Positions 50,498 to 63,000 of a stretch of DNA of 64,000 bases are shown here, one piece after another. The position numbers were made by a program, and so were the translations under genes. The notes below the pieces were generated by a model. It was not told the DNA's origin, searched no databases, and saw only the letters and a list, made by a program, of their open reading frames with translations. The stretch comes from Astropecten irregularis. Its lineage: Eukaryota > Echinodermata > Asteroidea > Paxillosida > Astropectinidae. The stretch's first letter is position 1, and every line of letters begins with the position of its first letter. Where the stretch lies: positions 3,534,001-3,598,000 of the forward strand of contig OZ020261.1 in assembly GCA_963971285.1 (NCBI GenBank). Direction: 5' to 3'.

Positions 50498-53400
50498 CAT
50501 GAATCTGCATTTCTTTTACAAAATTGGTAACATACCCAAACAGATTTTGGATAAAACTTTCAGGATATGAAAATGGTGATGATACCGTTAGAATATTTTC
50601 ACCTGAAATGCTGTATTTATCCAGAAATTAGTAAGATTTTGATCACTAGTGTAATTCATAGGGCACCACCCTATCCCTGTCCACTTATGTTTACGGGGTA
50701 CATTTTATATTATGAAAAAAATACTCCTCGACTCCCTGAAGGGATTGAAATTCAGCGACTTTCTGGCGATCCCCGAATTCGGCCAGAAGGTCGTTGGTTA
50801 TGTTACGGCCCCTTTGAAACGTCTTGCGAAGATGATTAATAATAAACCAAAAGCAGTAACGAAACCACGACACAAAAACATAAGAAGTTGAATGAAAATG
50901 GCAGGTGAATAATATGAAAAGAATCATAATACTACAAATTAATGACAGATTTTGGCATGAAATTGCCCTGACTTGGATTAGATGATTCCATAGCGGGTTA
51001 TGTGTGACTATTTGTCTTACTAAATTGATAATCGAAATATTGTAAAATCTTTTATAATCTTTCTACAGTATAAGATCTTAGCTAAATGTCTTGGTATATG
51101 TATTAGGTATATTTATATCATAATTCGCAAATCCCTGCTCTGTTTTCAACAGACATAATCTCTAATTGACTTTTTCGCACGTTTCGAGTGTAAAAAGGTT
51201 GCCAGTCATGATGGCAGTATAACCAGCTTGATTTTGTTTTCAGGTTTAAACCGTTACATGAATGCACGTTTTTTTAACACAGACTACTGTTTTGAATTGA
51301 GAAAATGATGCGAAAAAGTGATTTGCTCTGTAACTTGACAGACAAACCTCTAGTCTTGTTCCTCTTCTCCTTCAGAATTCCATAGACTTTGTACAGGGAC
51401 ATTCTCCACCCCACTCACCGGCGCACCCAGGATTTTGTCTTGGGGGGGGGGGGGGGGGGGGGGGGCTCAAAGAAAAATGTTCTCCCACAAAACATTTTGT
51501 GACCCCCCCCCAATTCCTCCTCTCCCTTTCCCTCTCCCCCCCTTCAATCGGTTACCGAACCAAAAATTGAAACTTTTATTGGGTAGATGAGGGTTCAAAC
51601 TACCATTTACAGGATTGCATGAACAACTGAGAGACTCCTGGATGGATTTTTTGAACTGTGAAGTTGAGGGATTTTACACTAAGGTCAATGGGAGCTTAAT
51701 AGTGCGTTGTACCCGTAAAGAGCAATCATTGGATAAGACGCCCTCTTGCGACGACCGGCATCCTATAACAAACCAATAGGGAGTGAACAAAGACTGCGAT
51801 GTCTGACGTTAGTATGGTCTGTCGGGATCGTTATTACTTTGCCATTTGATAGGTCTTACTAGTGTTCCTTCGTTTTGAACGTACACAGTACCGTAGTACC
51901 GTAAAGATTTTGCCATTGCCCAATGAGAAGCTCTGTACAACAAGCTCCTCCCAATTCAGACGGTTGCATTCATTGAACATCATACATATTCATGTTATAC
52001 AAATAGCTCTTTATGAAAGGCAAAAAAACCCGTAATATATACCTGTGTAGTAAATACATGTATACAAAGTTTTACTCATGCGCAGAGCTGCAGCAATGTG
52101 CACCTGTAGCTGTATTACCGTATTGTAAAACTTCACTGTAGGCCAACTGTATTACATGTAAATGGTCCCCATTTCAGCGCATTGCGGTACGAATGATGAA
52201 AAAGGAACTCCACTTGTGAATAGGCATTGAGCGCGTAAAAGAATGTCATTTGAATGAGGGTTGTGTGCCGTGGCTCTGTCGCGACCCTCATTTTATATAA
52301 AGGTATTAATCATATACAAAACAGTTTGTTGCTTAATGCTGTGTGCTATGTCAATGTATATTTTTTTTTAGTCCAAGAAATTAGATAACGAAGTAACAAA
52401 ACAGTTATTTCGGTTTGCTGTAGCTGTTTTCAAACGTCTCGTTCGATGAATACACTGAACTGAAAGCTGTTTGATCATGGAAAGCATATGCACTAACTTT
52501 CGATGTGGCATTACATTTCTCTATCCTATTAATTTCTGATGTTGATAAGTGTTCCTGAGACATGTTTCGAATACGCGTGCACATTTTTCAACATTATAAA
52601 CAAATTGTCCTTAATTTCGATGGATACAAACATTAAATTGATTTGGGTCTTCCAACGCTATTTTCTGGTTTTTTACTGTATTTTAGACTGAAAGAATTTC
52701 ATGCTGCGAATTCTTTCTCCAATTCGTGTTTTGTTTCAACTTTCCGACTTTTGTCATACCGGTACAACAGTTTTACTTATCTTTAAAGAACAACTTATTA
52801 CCGTCGTGCACACAAATCAAAATACACTATAGCTGACGGAACCGTATGACTGTCACAGCCGACCTGAATATCATAAGGGCAGTACGTTATCTCATCTGAA
52901 TGTGAACAGCCTTCNNNNNNNNNNNNNNNNNNNNNNNNNNNNNNNNNNNNNNNNNNNNNNNNNNNNNNNNNNNNNNNNNNNNNNNNNNNNNNNNNNNNNN
53001 NNNNNNNNNNNNNNNNNNNNNNNNNNNNNNNNNNNNNNNNNNNNNNNNNNNNNNNNNNNNNNNNNNNNNNNNNNNNNNNNNNNNNNNNNNNNNNNNNNNN
53101 NNNNNNNNNNNNNNTACAGAGGGATGGGGATGGGGGGGGGGGGGGGGGAATCGGCATTTCGTGTGTACGTATACTTTATGGACGGCCCCTTTATACCATG
53201 TAAGATTATGTGGACATTTCTGTTTTGGTTTGTTACCTATGTTGTACATGCCCTTTAATCCTCAATGAATTATTGCGTGATGTGTAAACCAAAATGTTAA
53301 TAAGAAAGGTGAGTTGAAGTTGACATTATTTGGACAAAGTTGTTGTTGGCTGCAACCCCCACCCACACACAACGTAAGTCCGGATATAAACGTTCATAAA

Positions 53401-54047
53401 ACCCGACACGTGACGTGTAGCAGTCAATTATTAACTGTGCATTGAGGTCAAACATACGTCACTATGACCAGCCTACCGGCAGAATAAAACTGTCTGGCCA
53501 TTAATCAGTAGGCCTAACCTATGAACAAAATTTTACAGAAAATAGTATTGTTTCCCCCAAAGAACATGTTTGGTTGGTGAAATCAGAGCGAGCGTTTATT
53601 GCAATGATCAATAAAGAATTCCTGAGGCAAAATAAAGTATTACAGTTTGATGTAGCAATCCCAATACTGAATCTTGGAGACGGAGTTGTAGGGCGTGACT
53701 GAGGTGAACTTTCTAAGCTTCAAAGTTTATGTTCATGAGATGCAATCATGACAGAAAACCACATTGCGTCATTGTGACGCATGTAATAATAATAGAAAGC
53801 TAATCAATTATAATGTACGTAGCGTGTTGAGTTGTTAAATCACGTAATCACTTGATTGATTGGAATTTGAGTCTTTATTTATTTCAAAAGCACACACAAT
53901 GACTAATCTATCATTATTTGCTGGTTCATGACCCTGTTTCATGATAATTGTAAGGGTAGAAACTAAGGAATAAACAAACATTATTTCAATGGGTATTTAC
54001 AATTGTTTGGATAGCAAGGGGGCGGGCGTGAGTATCTGGGAGAAAGT
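50498..54047. other. Intergenic region with MITE remnants and an assembly gap
   Basis: 50498-50650 continues the interrupted MITE (ATGAATCTGCATTTCTTTTA) into a partial family B unit. A G-run lies at about 51440-51465. A dispersed repeat segment, GATGAGGGTTCAAACTACCA, at about 51586 recurs near 60815. At 52915-53114 there are 200 N, a scaffold gap, followed by a G-run and a family B MITE end (to about 53255). I see no gene here; the ORFs across the N run are meaningless. Confidence 0.6.
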
Positions 54048-54055
54048 TATAAAAG
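54048..54055 (+). promoter_or_regulatory. TATA box of the DUF4773-type gene
   Basis: TATAAAAG lies 84 bp before the downstream ATG's last base region, with a GC-rich GGGGGCGGGCGTG about 25 bp upstream of it. Position suits transcription starting near 54080. Confidence 0.6.
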
Positions 54056-54138
54056 CAAGAGCAGTTGAGGTATTCCAACACATCCTCAGATCTCTTTCAT
54101 CTGAACATCACTACACCAGATAACTCCAACGAACCAGA

Positions 54139-57100
54139 ATGCAGGCTGTTTTCAAGTTGGCTCTTTGCCTTGGTGCTATTGCACTGGCGGTTGGTCTGCC
54201 GATGGAGGTAAGTTAATATCTTTGTATTTTTCCTACAAACTGACGATGTTCCATACTCACCCGAATTAAATTCAGGCTTTAATTGTCGAGAAACACTTGC
54301 ACGCATAGCATTATGAACGTAAAAACTTTCGTGTACACGATACATCTGCTGCATTTGGCCTATACCTTTATTAGGTGTAAATGGCATCCTATCAAAACAC
54401 GAAACCGAGATTTATCAATGTTTAGTCATATTTGAATATCTTTTTGTAAATGACACATATCTGAAAAGCTTAGTTTTGTTTTAGCTTTTATTTGATTTGA
54501 CACACTTCAAGCATAAATGAGTAAAGACATTGTAAAGCAAGGCTATCAAAACGTTTGTATAAATTGAATTTCCATTTTTGTTGTAATCATTTGTTTTGTT
54601 CAAACCTGAACGATTTTTTGCATGAAAGGATGCGGAGATTTAATAAAATTGTTAGGATTAATCACACATTAATCTCAACCTCATAATAAATGATACACCT
54701 ATAGAAAGCTTAGTTGCCCCTCTTCCATTATATACCACTCACGTGATCATTTGAAAGGGCAGGAAATTTACCATCTAGAAATGGTATTATCTCTTTGAAA
54801 TTTAGCTATCGTTGTGCAAACGACTTGTTATTGTCTTTATTCATCCATGCGTGAAATGTGTATCTTTCAATGGTATCAAATAAAACATGAAGAAATAAGC
54901 TTTTCAGATATGTGTCATTAATTATTCAAAAGTGAAATTTAAGTTTGATAAAAGGTAGTATCATACTTTGGTAAGAGATCCCAAAACAGAAATGTTCACA
55001 TATTTACGTATAACTTTCAGAGTATGAAAATGATGCTAGTAGAAACCTACCGTTCAAATGTTTCTGCCTGAAATGGTGTATTTATCCAGAAATTAGTAAA
55101 ACAACGACCGAAAAACTTTTGATCTTTTAAAAGATCAGAAATAAAAGAGAAAAGACTTAAGAAATACTGTGGCCGTTTTTCACTGTTTTCTCAAAACGTG
55201 GGCAACGTATGGGACTGAAATTTTCACAGATGGCTGTTACTGTATCGTCCTTGATATTTTTGCCCATGAATCTGTATTTCTTTTACAAAAACCAAAGTAT
55301 GATACAACCTTTAAACATTGAACAATCTCGGTTTCGTTTTTTTTGTGGGACACCCTGTATAGAGCACTTTATTTGAAAATAAGTCCAGCATAATGTTGCA
55401 CTCCTTTTTCAGACCTTAGTCGTTTTAAATCTTTTTGGAGACTGATTTCGTCTGTCAATTTGCATCTTTGTTTCCAAGAGTGAATAATAATTCCCTCTTT
55501 CTGGGAGAGTGAATATTTGGGATTCCTTATTCCTTCCCTTTTTATAGAAACCAATGTCAGGATTTTACCTTAAACTTGCATCTTCTTACAGACGCAGAAG
55601 CAGTATTTCGTGAGGAAACTGCAAGCTGACATCGCCAGAATGAGCCCTGAAGAAGTAGTGCATGTTTTCCAGCAAAGTGAGTCACCCTTTTCAATTCACC
55701 TGCCTTTAATCACAATCAAAATGTTCTCACCACTGTATAGAATAACTGTTCTTGGAGCATACCTATTTGGTTGGGTTTTGATTTTTCTTATTGTGCAAGG
55801 AAGTGAATCGAAAATGCCCCGAATATTTCCCAGTTTTCCTCAGAGAAAGTGGTAAGGGCATCCCATTGCTCAATGGCGTTAGATTCAACGCGCAATCTGT
55901 ACGTCTGATTTCTATTAGCTTACATTCTGTCTTTGTTAACATGAGGTTTCTATAATTATAATATGAAGATTCTTTTTGTTTTCCCATTAATTGTCTGTGT
56001 GTGTGTTTGGTAGAGGGCTTCTTCAAGCAAGCCAGCTCATCTGGATCCTGCTCTGTGACTGGCTACAAGAGCGAATGCTGTGGCTCCGTTTCGTTTTATC
56101 TTGTTATTGATACAGTCGAAGTTAAAGGTGAGTTGATAATGTGAAAAACATTCTGCTGGAAGAAAAGACTTGAAAAAGAGTTATAGTTGATGTTATAACA
56201 TGTTATAAAATATCAAAGAAACAATCAAGCGACTGATTGAGAAAAGTTTGTTTGATTATACACTGTAAATTACTTCAAAATATGAATCATGATCTCATTG
56301 GTTAAAGGTTCAGGTTCAAGTTCAGGTTTATTTCCATACTATTATAATGTTATTACATTGAGTAGTTATATCAAAGTAAAATGACAGTATGAAGAGGTCA
56401 GACAAGAAGTGGGAGCTTGTATACAGAGGTCTGTGCCTTTCCATATCAATCAATCAAGGAGTGTTTGAAGTAATGTTGTCTGCTGCCACCAAGAGTCAGG
56501 TATTGATTTTGAATTGTTTCTTGTTTTGTTTGAATGTTTAAGCTTGCGTCTCTGCGGAGTACCTACCGAGCCAATATGGTGTCCATTTGAAGGCATCGTT
56601 TGATGGAAATACCCTATTGGACGAGACATTGACAGGTGGGTGAGATTCTGCTAACATCATTGCAAACAATTTGGCGCATTTTAACATATTGTTTGTAATA
56701 ACGTGTGATAGTTTTATCGTTATATTCCTCCCCGTAATACTGTCTGTTATGTCCGAGCCTCATTTAGCTAAATATGTCCATTAGTTCGGTTAGGATTACG
56801 TGTCTTGGTAATAGTTGAAGTCAACCCAATTTTTAATTACTTTTCTGCTGCAAATGTTGCAAATACTACAATGAAAGCTAATTCTGCAAAGCGAAACTTA
56901 CATAGATGTACATAGATACTTCAAAATGAGTACAGGCTTTGCTGAACAAAAAATATATTAAATGTAAAATATTTCCACTGTTAAAGGTACAATACAGGAT
57001 TGGTAACATACCCAAACAGAAATGTTCACAGATTTACGTGTAACTTTCAGGGCATGAAGACGGTGCTGGAAGAAACTTACTGTTAAAATAAATCCGCCCG

Positions 57101-57631
57101 AAATGCTGTATTTATCTAAAAATTGGTCAAACAAGAACCGAAAACAGTTTTGATCCCATTCTTCAAGTTTTATAAGAAAAATTGAGTCAGGTTTTCGCTA
57201 TTTTATCGTGACTGAGACGTCCGATTGAGCTCAAATTTCATGAACAACGTCATGTTTGATCAGACAAAGTTCGAGTGCTTTTCTGTGATATTTACCAATC
57301 ATGTATTATACCTTTAACATAAAAACGTTTTTAAAATGTTTTGAAAAGAACCAGGGTGGTTTGTTTTATACTGACACGTGGTATTACCACGTGGCATCTA
57401 GCTAACTTCTTACTACTAATATTGTCTTTATGTTGTTTATCTTTGACAGCAACGGACTCGGATCTTTTCTGTGCGGACATTCCGTATTTGAAAGGTGCCG
57501 CCGAGGGCTGTGTGCAGATCAGTAACCTTCACATTGACAACAGCGGATTCAGTGGGTGCTTCGAAGTGTACTTTAAAGCGCTCTTCGTGGGCAAACTTGC
57601 CTCTATCAATCTTGGCTGCATTAGCGTGTAG
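54139..57631 (+). CDS. Secreted cysteine-rich DUF4773-type protein, 5 exons
   Basis: Exons 54139-54207, 55592-55676, 56014-56127, 56543-56635 and 57450-57631, all GT-AG and in phase, encode 180 residues. Exon 1 is a signal peptide (MQAVFKLALCLGAIALAVG). Exon 2 is a helical propeptide-like segment (RKLQADIARMSPEEVVHVFQ). Exons 3-5 form a roughly 120-residue domain with about eight cysteines: CSVTGYKSECCGS, ACVSAEYLPSQYGVHLKASF, LFCADIPYL, GCVQISNL, FSGCFEVYF and a terminal ASINLGCISV. This cysteine and motif order matches the DUF4773 family of secreted invertebrate proteins; the molecular function is unknown. Introns 1 and 4 each contain a TTAA-type MITE. Confidence 0.85.
54951..55312 (+). mobile_element. 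MITE family A, most complete copy
   Basis: Ends AAAGGTAGTATCATACTTTG and the inverted CAAAGTATGATACAACCTTT, with TTTAA at the right junction. 362 bp, noncoding, in intron 1 of the DUF4773-type gene. Right next to it (about 55333-55361) is a stray mariner-type end, GTGGGACACCCTGTA. Confidence 0.75.
56985..57313. mobile_element. MITE family B, full copy with TTAA duplication
   Basis: TTAA at 56981-56984 and 57314-57317; ends AGGTACAATAC and GTATTATACCT. The interior shares segments with family A (ACAGAAATGTTCACAGATTT), so the two families are related. Intron 4 of the DUF4773-type gene. Confidence 0.75.
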
Positions 57632-57971
57632 GAAACCAAGGACATCAAAACCACGGACGAGAAACAACATTATACCTAGCAGAGACTTAAACTAATGTAT
57701 GCATAATTATAGACTATGGGACGAAGTGCAAAAAGTCTTCTAGAAAATGCACGTTAGGCTACAGTACGTAGTACAGCAACAGAAATCCTATTGTAATGTA
57801 CATTCATGGGTCATCGAGAAGGAACGTTTTATACGGGTTTCCTTCTCAAAACCCCACTTCCCAATACTTTAGTAGTCCTTTGGCTGATTAAAAAAATCTG
57901 ATTATTATAATGAAAGCCTCCCTAGTTTTGATTACATTGTTTTTAACATGATTTGAAGAGAATATTTATTA

Positions 57972-57977
57972 AATAAA
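57972..57977 (+). other. Polyadenylation signal
   Basis: AATAAA 341 bp after the stop codon of the DUF4773-type gene, the first perfect signal I found downstream. Confidence 0.5.
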
Positions 57978-58514
57978 GATCGATGAAGATGTTTGAAAAT
58001 ACTTCCTTCTTTTCTTGATAATCTTTCTGAAAGTGTAGCACTTTGACTCTGAAATAGTGTGACAAGGCAATCTAAAAGATGTGTTTTTTATAATAATTCT
58101 TTTTTTCATAATAATCATATTGACACAAAAATTCAAGCATAGAATAGTCACCAAAATCTTTATTTCTCATCATGTAACACAAAAAATGTGCATGTATTTA
58201 TTTTTTCTTTGAGGAACTGAGTACACTAACATTATACCTTACAAATACCACTATTAACAAACTATCAAGCCTATACTTTACAGTGGCAATGAAGGTAACT
58301 GTCCTAGATGCCCTAAATATTTATCTTATGATACATGTGTTCACCAATGACAGAATAACAATACTAAATAATGTTAAAAACCCACAGCCATCAAAAGCTG
58401 CTAAAGACCAGTAATTTTAGTATATCCTCTAGTTTTCATATTTATAATTCCTCTCCACCAACTAATGCATAAGCCAGGGAAGCGATGCGTCGCGGCATGG
58501 GGTTATCATTTATA

Positions 58515-58974
58515 CAGGGTGTCCCAGAAAAAAACGCAACACTGTGTCGGGACCCATTATGTTAAAATTCAACTGTTTATCACTTCAAGATTCAGGTATG
58601 TGATACAGCCATGTCTTGGCTATCATCATGTAGAATTTAAACATATTGGGGCTGAAATTGGCAAAAATATGACTAATTGAAAAAATACTCCTTAAAAACA
58701 AATTTGTTACGATAACACGCATAGTGGTCAATAGTTCAATACACACAATAATAATGTGTAATGAAAGAAAGATGAAAATCGGGTTTTGAGGTTGGGTAAT
58801 TCAGCCTTAGTTTTTTCTCTCAATTCCAGTCCAATTTTGCTCACATTCTACATGGTGATAGTCAAGACATAGATGTATCAAATATCTGAATCTTGAAGTG
58901 ACAAACAGTTGAATTTTTACATATATTTTTTATAGTACTCGAGGCAATTGCTGCGTTTGTTTTGGGACACACTG
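58515..58974. mobile_element. Mariner-type MITE, 460 bp
   Basis: TA duplications at 58513-58514 and 58975-58976; TIR starts CAGGGTGTCCCAGAAAAAAA and the right end reads TTTTGGGACACACTG. The arms are inverted copies for much of their length (AAATTCAACTGTTTATCACT against AGTGACAAACAGTTGAATTT). No transposase. Confidence 0.75.
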
Positions 58975-59225
58975 TAGATCAATTTTCAGAATACATACAA
59001 ACTGTGGTAAATCAAACGAAAACAAATATAATCAAGATTTGAGGAAACTAATCAAACTATCAAGACGAATTTAATGATTTTAACACCACGAATGAAAGGT
59101 GGTAAGATACCATCACTATCTACCCAATGAAGGTAGGAGTATGAAATATCAATCCTTAGAACTTAAATGGAAGAACAGAGGGTCACCAGCAAATATATAA
59201 TGACTGTACAATGTTTCATGGGAAA

Positions 59226-59370
59226 CTCCACAGTAGGATCATTCCAGCTGCTTTCTCGAAAAGTGGGCACCGTATGGGACTGGCAATTTCATAGATGACT
59301 GTTACTTGATATTTGTGACCATGAATCTGCATTTCTTTTACAAAAATCGAATTATGATATTACCTTAAAA
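59226..59370 (+). mobile_element. Truncated family A MITE
   Basis: Only the right half is present, with CGAAAAGTGGGCACCGTATGG and ACCATGAATCTGCATTTCTT, ending in TATGATATTACC. Lies just downstream of the esterase-like gene's last exon. Confidence 0.6.
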
Positions 59371-59636
59371 AGGCTTTTTTGGCTTATATCCTTCTGTTAC
59401 AGAAAATCTGTGATAAAAAACCTTGCTCTTCAAAACATTTGACAAAAAGTGACGACATGTTGTATATCGATGAGAGAGTTTTAGTGAAAAGTAATACTAT
59501 GGGAAATGTATAGAAAATACGTTCATCTAAATTAAAAGCACTAATTTATTCAGAGAAACTTACAGAGGTTTTGGTGCGAAATTGTATTCAGTGAAATGTG
59601 AGACCTAAACGTGTTTATCTGGACAGACTGGTATCT

Positions 59637-60090
59637 TCATGACCATACTGATGGTATAGCAGTGTTGTCCAGGTAATCGGGTAGGCACGTAGTACCGATC
59701 CCGCACTTGTTCACTTCGGACTCCAATCGTTTTATACGGAACTTGTAGGCCATACAACCCCCAAGAAACAGCATGGCCAACACCAGCACCCCTATGGCCA
59801 CCCCAATAAGGGCTTGTATCAGGGTACCGGCCTCCTCGGGGCTCAGGCTTAGGCCGATACTCTGACCGACCCTGCACGGATTGGGCTCTTGTATTAACAT
59901 GGTCACAGACGGCGGTGTCGACACGGCACCAAAAGCACTGTCGGTGATTTTCGGGATGTAGTCCACCCAGAAGGCTATCTTGTCTGCCTTGAAATGCCGG
60001 CTGATAGTCACATTGGGATGCAGGTTAATGTACGTCTCATTCTCAGCTTCAAATGTTGGCCAGTAACTCAAGCCATCTGCATTGGGATCC
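59637..60090 (-). CDS. Last exon of a membrane-anchored type B carboxylesterase / cholinesterase-like protein
   Basis: 150 codons to the stop, preceded by an AG acceptor at 60091-60092. The exon opens GDPNADGLSYWPTFEAENET and continues to ADKIAFWVDYIPKI, the C-terminal end of the alpha/beta-hydrolase fold of type B carboxylesterases, cholinesterases and neuroligins (pattern WP.F......L, then FW..YIPK.). A stalk of about 45 residues follows, then a single transmembrane helix (LIQALIGVAIGVLVLAMLFLGG, about residues 92-113) and a roughly 35-residue cytoplasmic tail starting KFRIKRLESEVNKC. The catalytic residues lie on upstream exons that I could not find in 60091-64000. A catalytic or neuroligin-like adhesive role cannot be told from this exon. 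Confidence 0.75.
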
Positions 60091-63000
60091 CTTTATCAAA
60101 GATATCATAAAAACAATTAAATCTCCAGTTAATAGTCATCAAGTATTTACAGGAGGTCTCCACTATACAAGTTCCAAGATACAAGACATTGAGCTTGCAT
60201 AATACTCATGGTGACTTTATCCTATATAGCAGACTGTCTAATCCTATATTGCATTGCTTTAATAAATAGAGGGAGCCAACCTTTACACTTCTTTTTTCTT
60301 AAGTTCACCCTTTTTCATATTTTTCTTTCTCCTATTTGATATTTCTTCCACCCTTGTTTTTGCTTACAATTTTCCACGTTCAACCGCTTCCCCCATATCC
60401 CCTCTCCTCTTCCCTCAGCGACGCGCAAGGGTAAAATTGAATAAGCAACATCAAATTAGCAGAGTAAAAAGGTCAATGTCTTCATATCTATATTAAGTTG
60501 CTCAACGTAAAACTTTATTCGGACTTGATTGGCCACTGGAACTTTACAAACCATTTTAAAATGTGTTAGCCTCATTCACGTGACTAATGGCAGCGTCACG
60601 CTGAATGCGCGTTTGACACACGTTTCCCATCTAGTGTTATATTCTTCCAACAAAACGTAAACAATGATTTTATGTTCGAAATCTGGCGAAAGATTCCAAA
60701 AAAGGCCAGTTGCGCACGTTATCTGCAAAACTAGTAGCAAGTCGGTTACTGAAAAAGTACATTTCTGTGGTGTTTTTCTCTTGATGTAATTATCAAAAAA
60801 ATGTAATTGGGTTGATGAGGGTTCAAACTACCATTTACAGTATTGCACCAACAATTCAAATACAAGTACGTGTATATTATTATGCATGACGTACATTCAA
60901 CGTACGTTGTGCGACAATCAACAGCTAGTCGCCTCGACAAAAATGCCACTCTTACATTATTTTATGCTTGTATACTGTGCTGTGATTGGATCGTGCGGGG
61001 GATCGGGAGCGCTGTGAACAAAATAAAAATGCACATGGAACGAATACGATCAACGTCTTGACCAAGGCTACCATTGAGACTGTCTTCATTCACGCTTGGG
61101 TGATTTTAGGTGAATACAGCATTGACAATCACTTCATTGCTAGATTCCATGACGCCGTCAATACATTTCATATGGCCGAGTGGTTCGGGAATGAGACTTT
61201 GGATTACCTGTCCCGGGTTCGAGCCCTCATGTGATGACAGCAATTTTGTTGAATGTTTTACTCCTATCAATTGTCTGGTATAAATAGTTTTAAAAAGGGC
61301 TGCGATTTCACCAACGCTTCGTGGCTCGGCGGGATAAGCGATGGTACCACCGCTCAGACTTCCGGCAGTCTTGGTTCGATTCTCCGATCCTGACTCTCTG
61401 ATATTGAATGGAGCATGGCATGTGCGAATCCTGGCACCGCGATGGTCCAGGGGCCGCCTTGTTTCTCCCTCTTAGTCCTTCAGAGCTTTGCATGTCAGGC
61501 TAAGGTCTCAATGGTGGGGAGGATATGCAGTAGTCGGCTTGCCAGTAAGCCACATGGGTACTATTATGGGAGCCGGTAAGCCGGGTGAAAGAATCCCGGT
61601 GAGTCGCGTGCCCCTGAACACCTGGCGGTCTGCTTAACTCTTGCTCTTTTTTGGTTTGAATTGTCAGGAGGAATAGTGAATAGCGTGTCTCCATGATTTT
61701 AGGTTTTTTTTTTAAAGTGTGTCAAATTTCCTAGTTTTCAAGTTACGGCGTACACTGTACACCTAGATAATCTTTCCTTTTTATAAATTAGTTTTATGTT
61801 ATTTTATATGTATGTCTCCTCGTCGGGTTGTCCGTTTGTTTCTCTGCTCCTGTTTCATTCTAATGTATGTGGGGATCACATAAGCAATACAATATTGAGT
61901 ATAGATCAAAATAAAAGTAATATTATACGTTTTAATGGAAAACGAACACAGGGCTTGACTGAATCTAAACATATGAGTAAGTAGCAAAGGATAGTAAATA
62001 TTACTTTGTATAATGTGTTTTGTCAAGCACAGTCATGTACACATTCACAGATCTCCTGGTACCAATAACTTACATGGTATATAGATGGTGATGGTAGAAA
62101 TATATCGTTAACATCTTTCTGCCTGAAATGCTGCATTTATCCAAAAATGACAAAAACAATTTTGATCTTTTAAAGATGAAAAATAATTGTGATTAAAAAA
62201 AAAACATACTGTGGGACTTTTTCAATGTTTTCTCAAAATTGGAAACCGTATGGGGCTGACAATTTCACAGATGACTGATACTGTATCTTCTTTGATATTT
62301 TTACCCATGTATCTGCATTTTTGGACAAAAACCAAAGTATGATAGAGTGAAAGCTCGTTAACTCAAAAACTCTCCGTCGAAACTTCATTTATCTCGAAGA
62401 CAGAACTCATTCCCGCCGAAAGAATAGGCTTTTATGTACAAAAATATCACCGCTAAGCGTATTTGATATTTTGCCCATGAATCTGCATTTATTTGAAAAA
62501 ACAAAAACAAAAAACAACCAAAGTATGATACAGTGTGATAATATGATTATTATGTGACTGTCATCCAGATATTGTTTATTTTAATAAAAGAAAACGGGTT
62601 GATGGAAAAGTGGAACAAGGATTGGGTGGAAAGCACAATTCCAGTAAGGGTGAATTTTCCAGTGTGCACAGTGGAAGCTATGCACAGAGTGTATATGAAG
62701 CATGCATGTGTTGGTAGTTTGGACATCTGAAGTGGAGTCCTAGGGCATGCAACACTGACCACACTGCTCCCACCAAGGTTGAATAGCCTCAACCATCCAG
62801 TGGGTGATTGTGGGTGTGCCTGGGGTCGATTTCACCAAACTCATCATAACTCATCATCAATTAATTACAGCGCCCGCCGATAAGGGATTCACTCACCCTA
62901 GCTAGCTCAGTGGCCAAGCGGTATGGCATCTTTACTAGTATGCAGGAGGTCGTGGGTTCGAATCTCACCTGAGCCAGCGCATGTTGTTTTTCATGTGTGC

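Noticed and set aside
52798..53258. ORFs running through the 200-N gap
   Set aside because: Unknown bases; an assembly gap.
62903..62966. Functional tRNA gene (also at 61173-61226 and 61322-61380)
   Set aside because: Box A and B are good, but the acceptor arms are not complementary; more likely tRNA-derived SINE heads.
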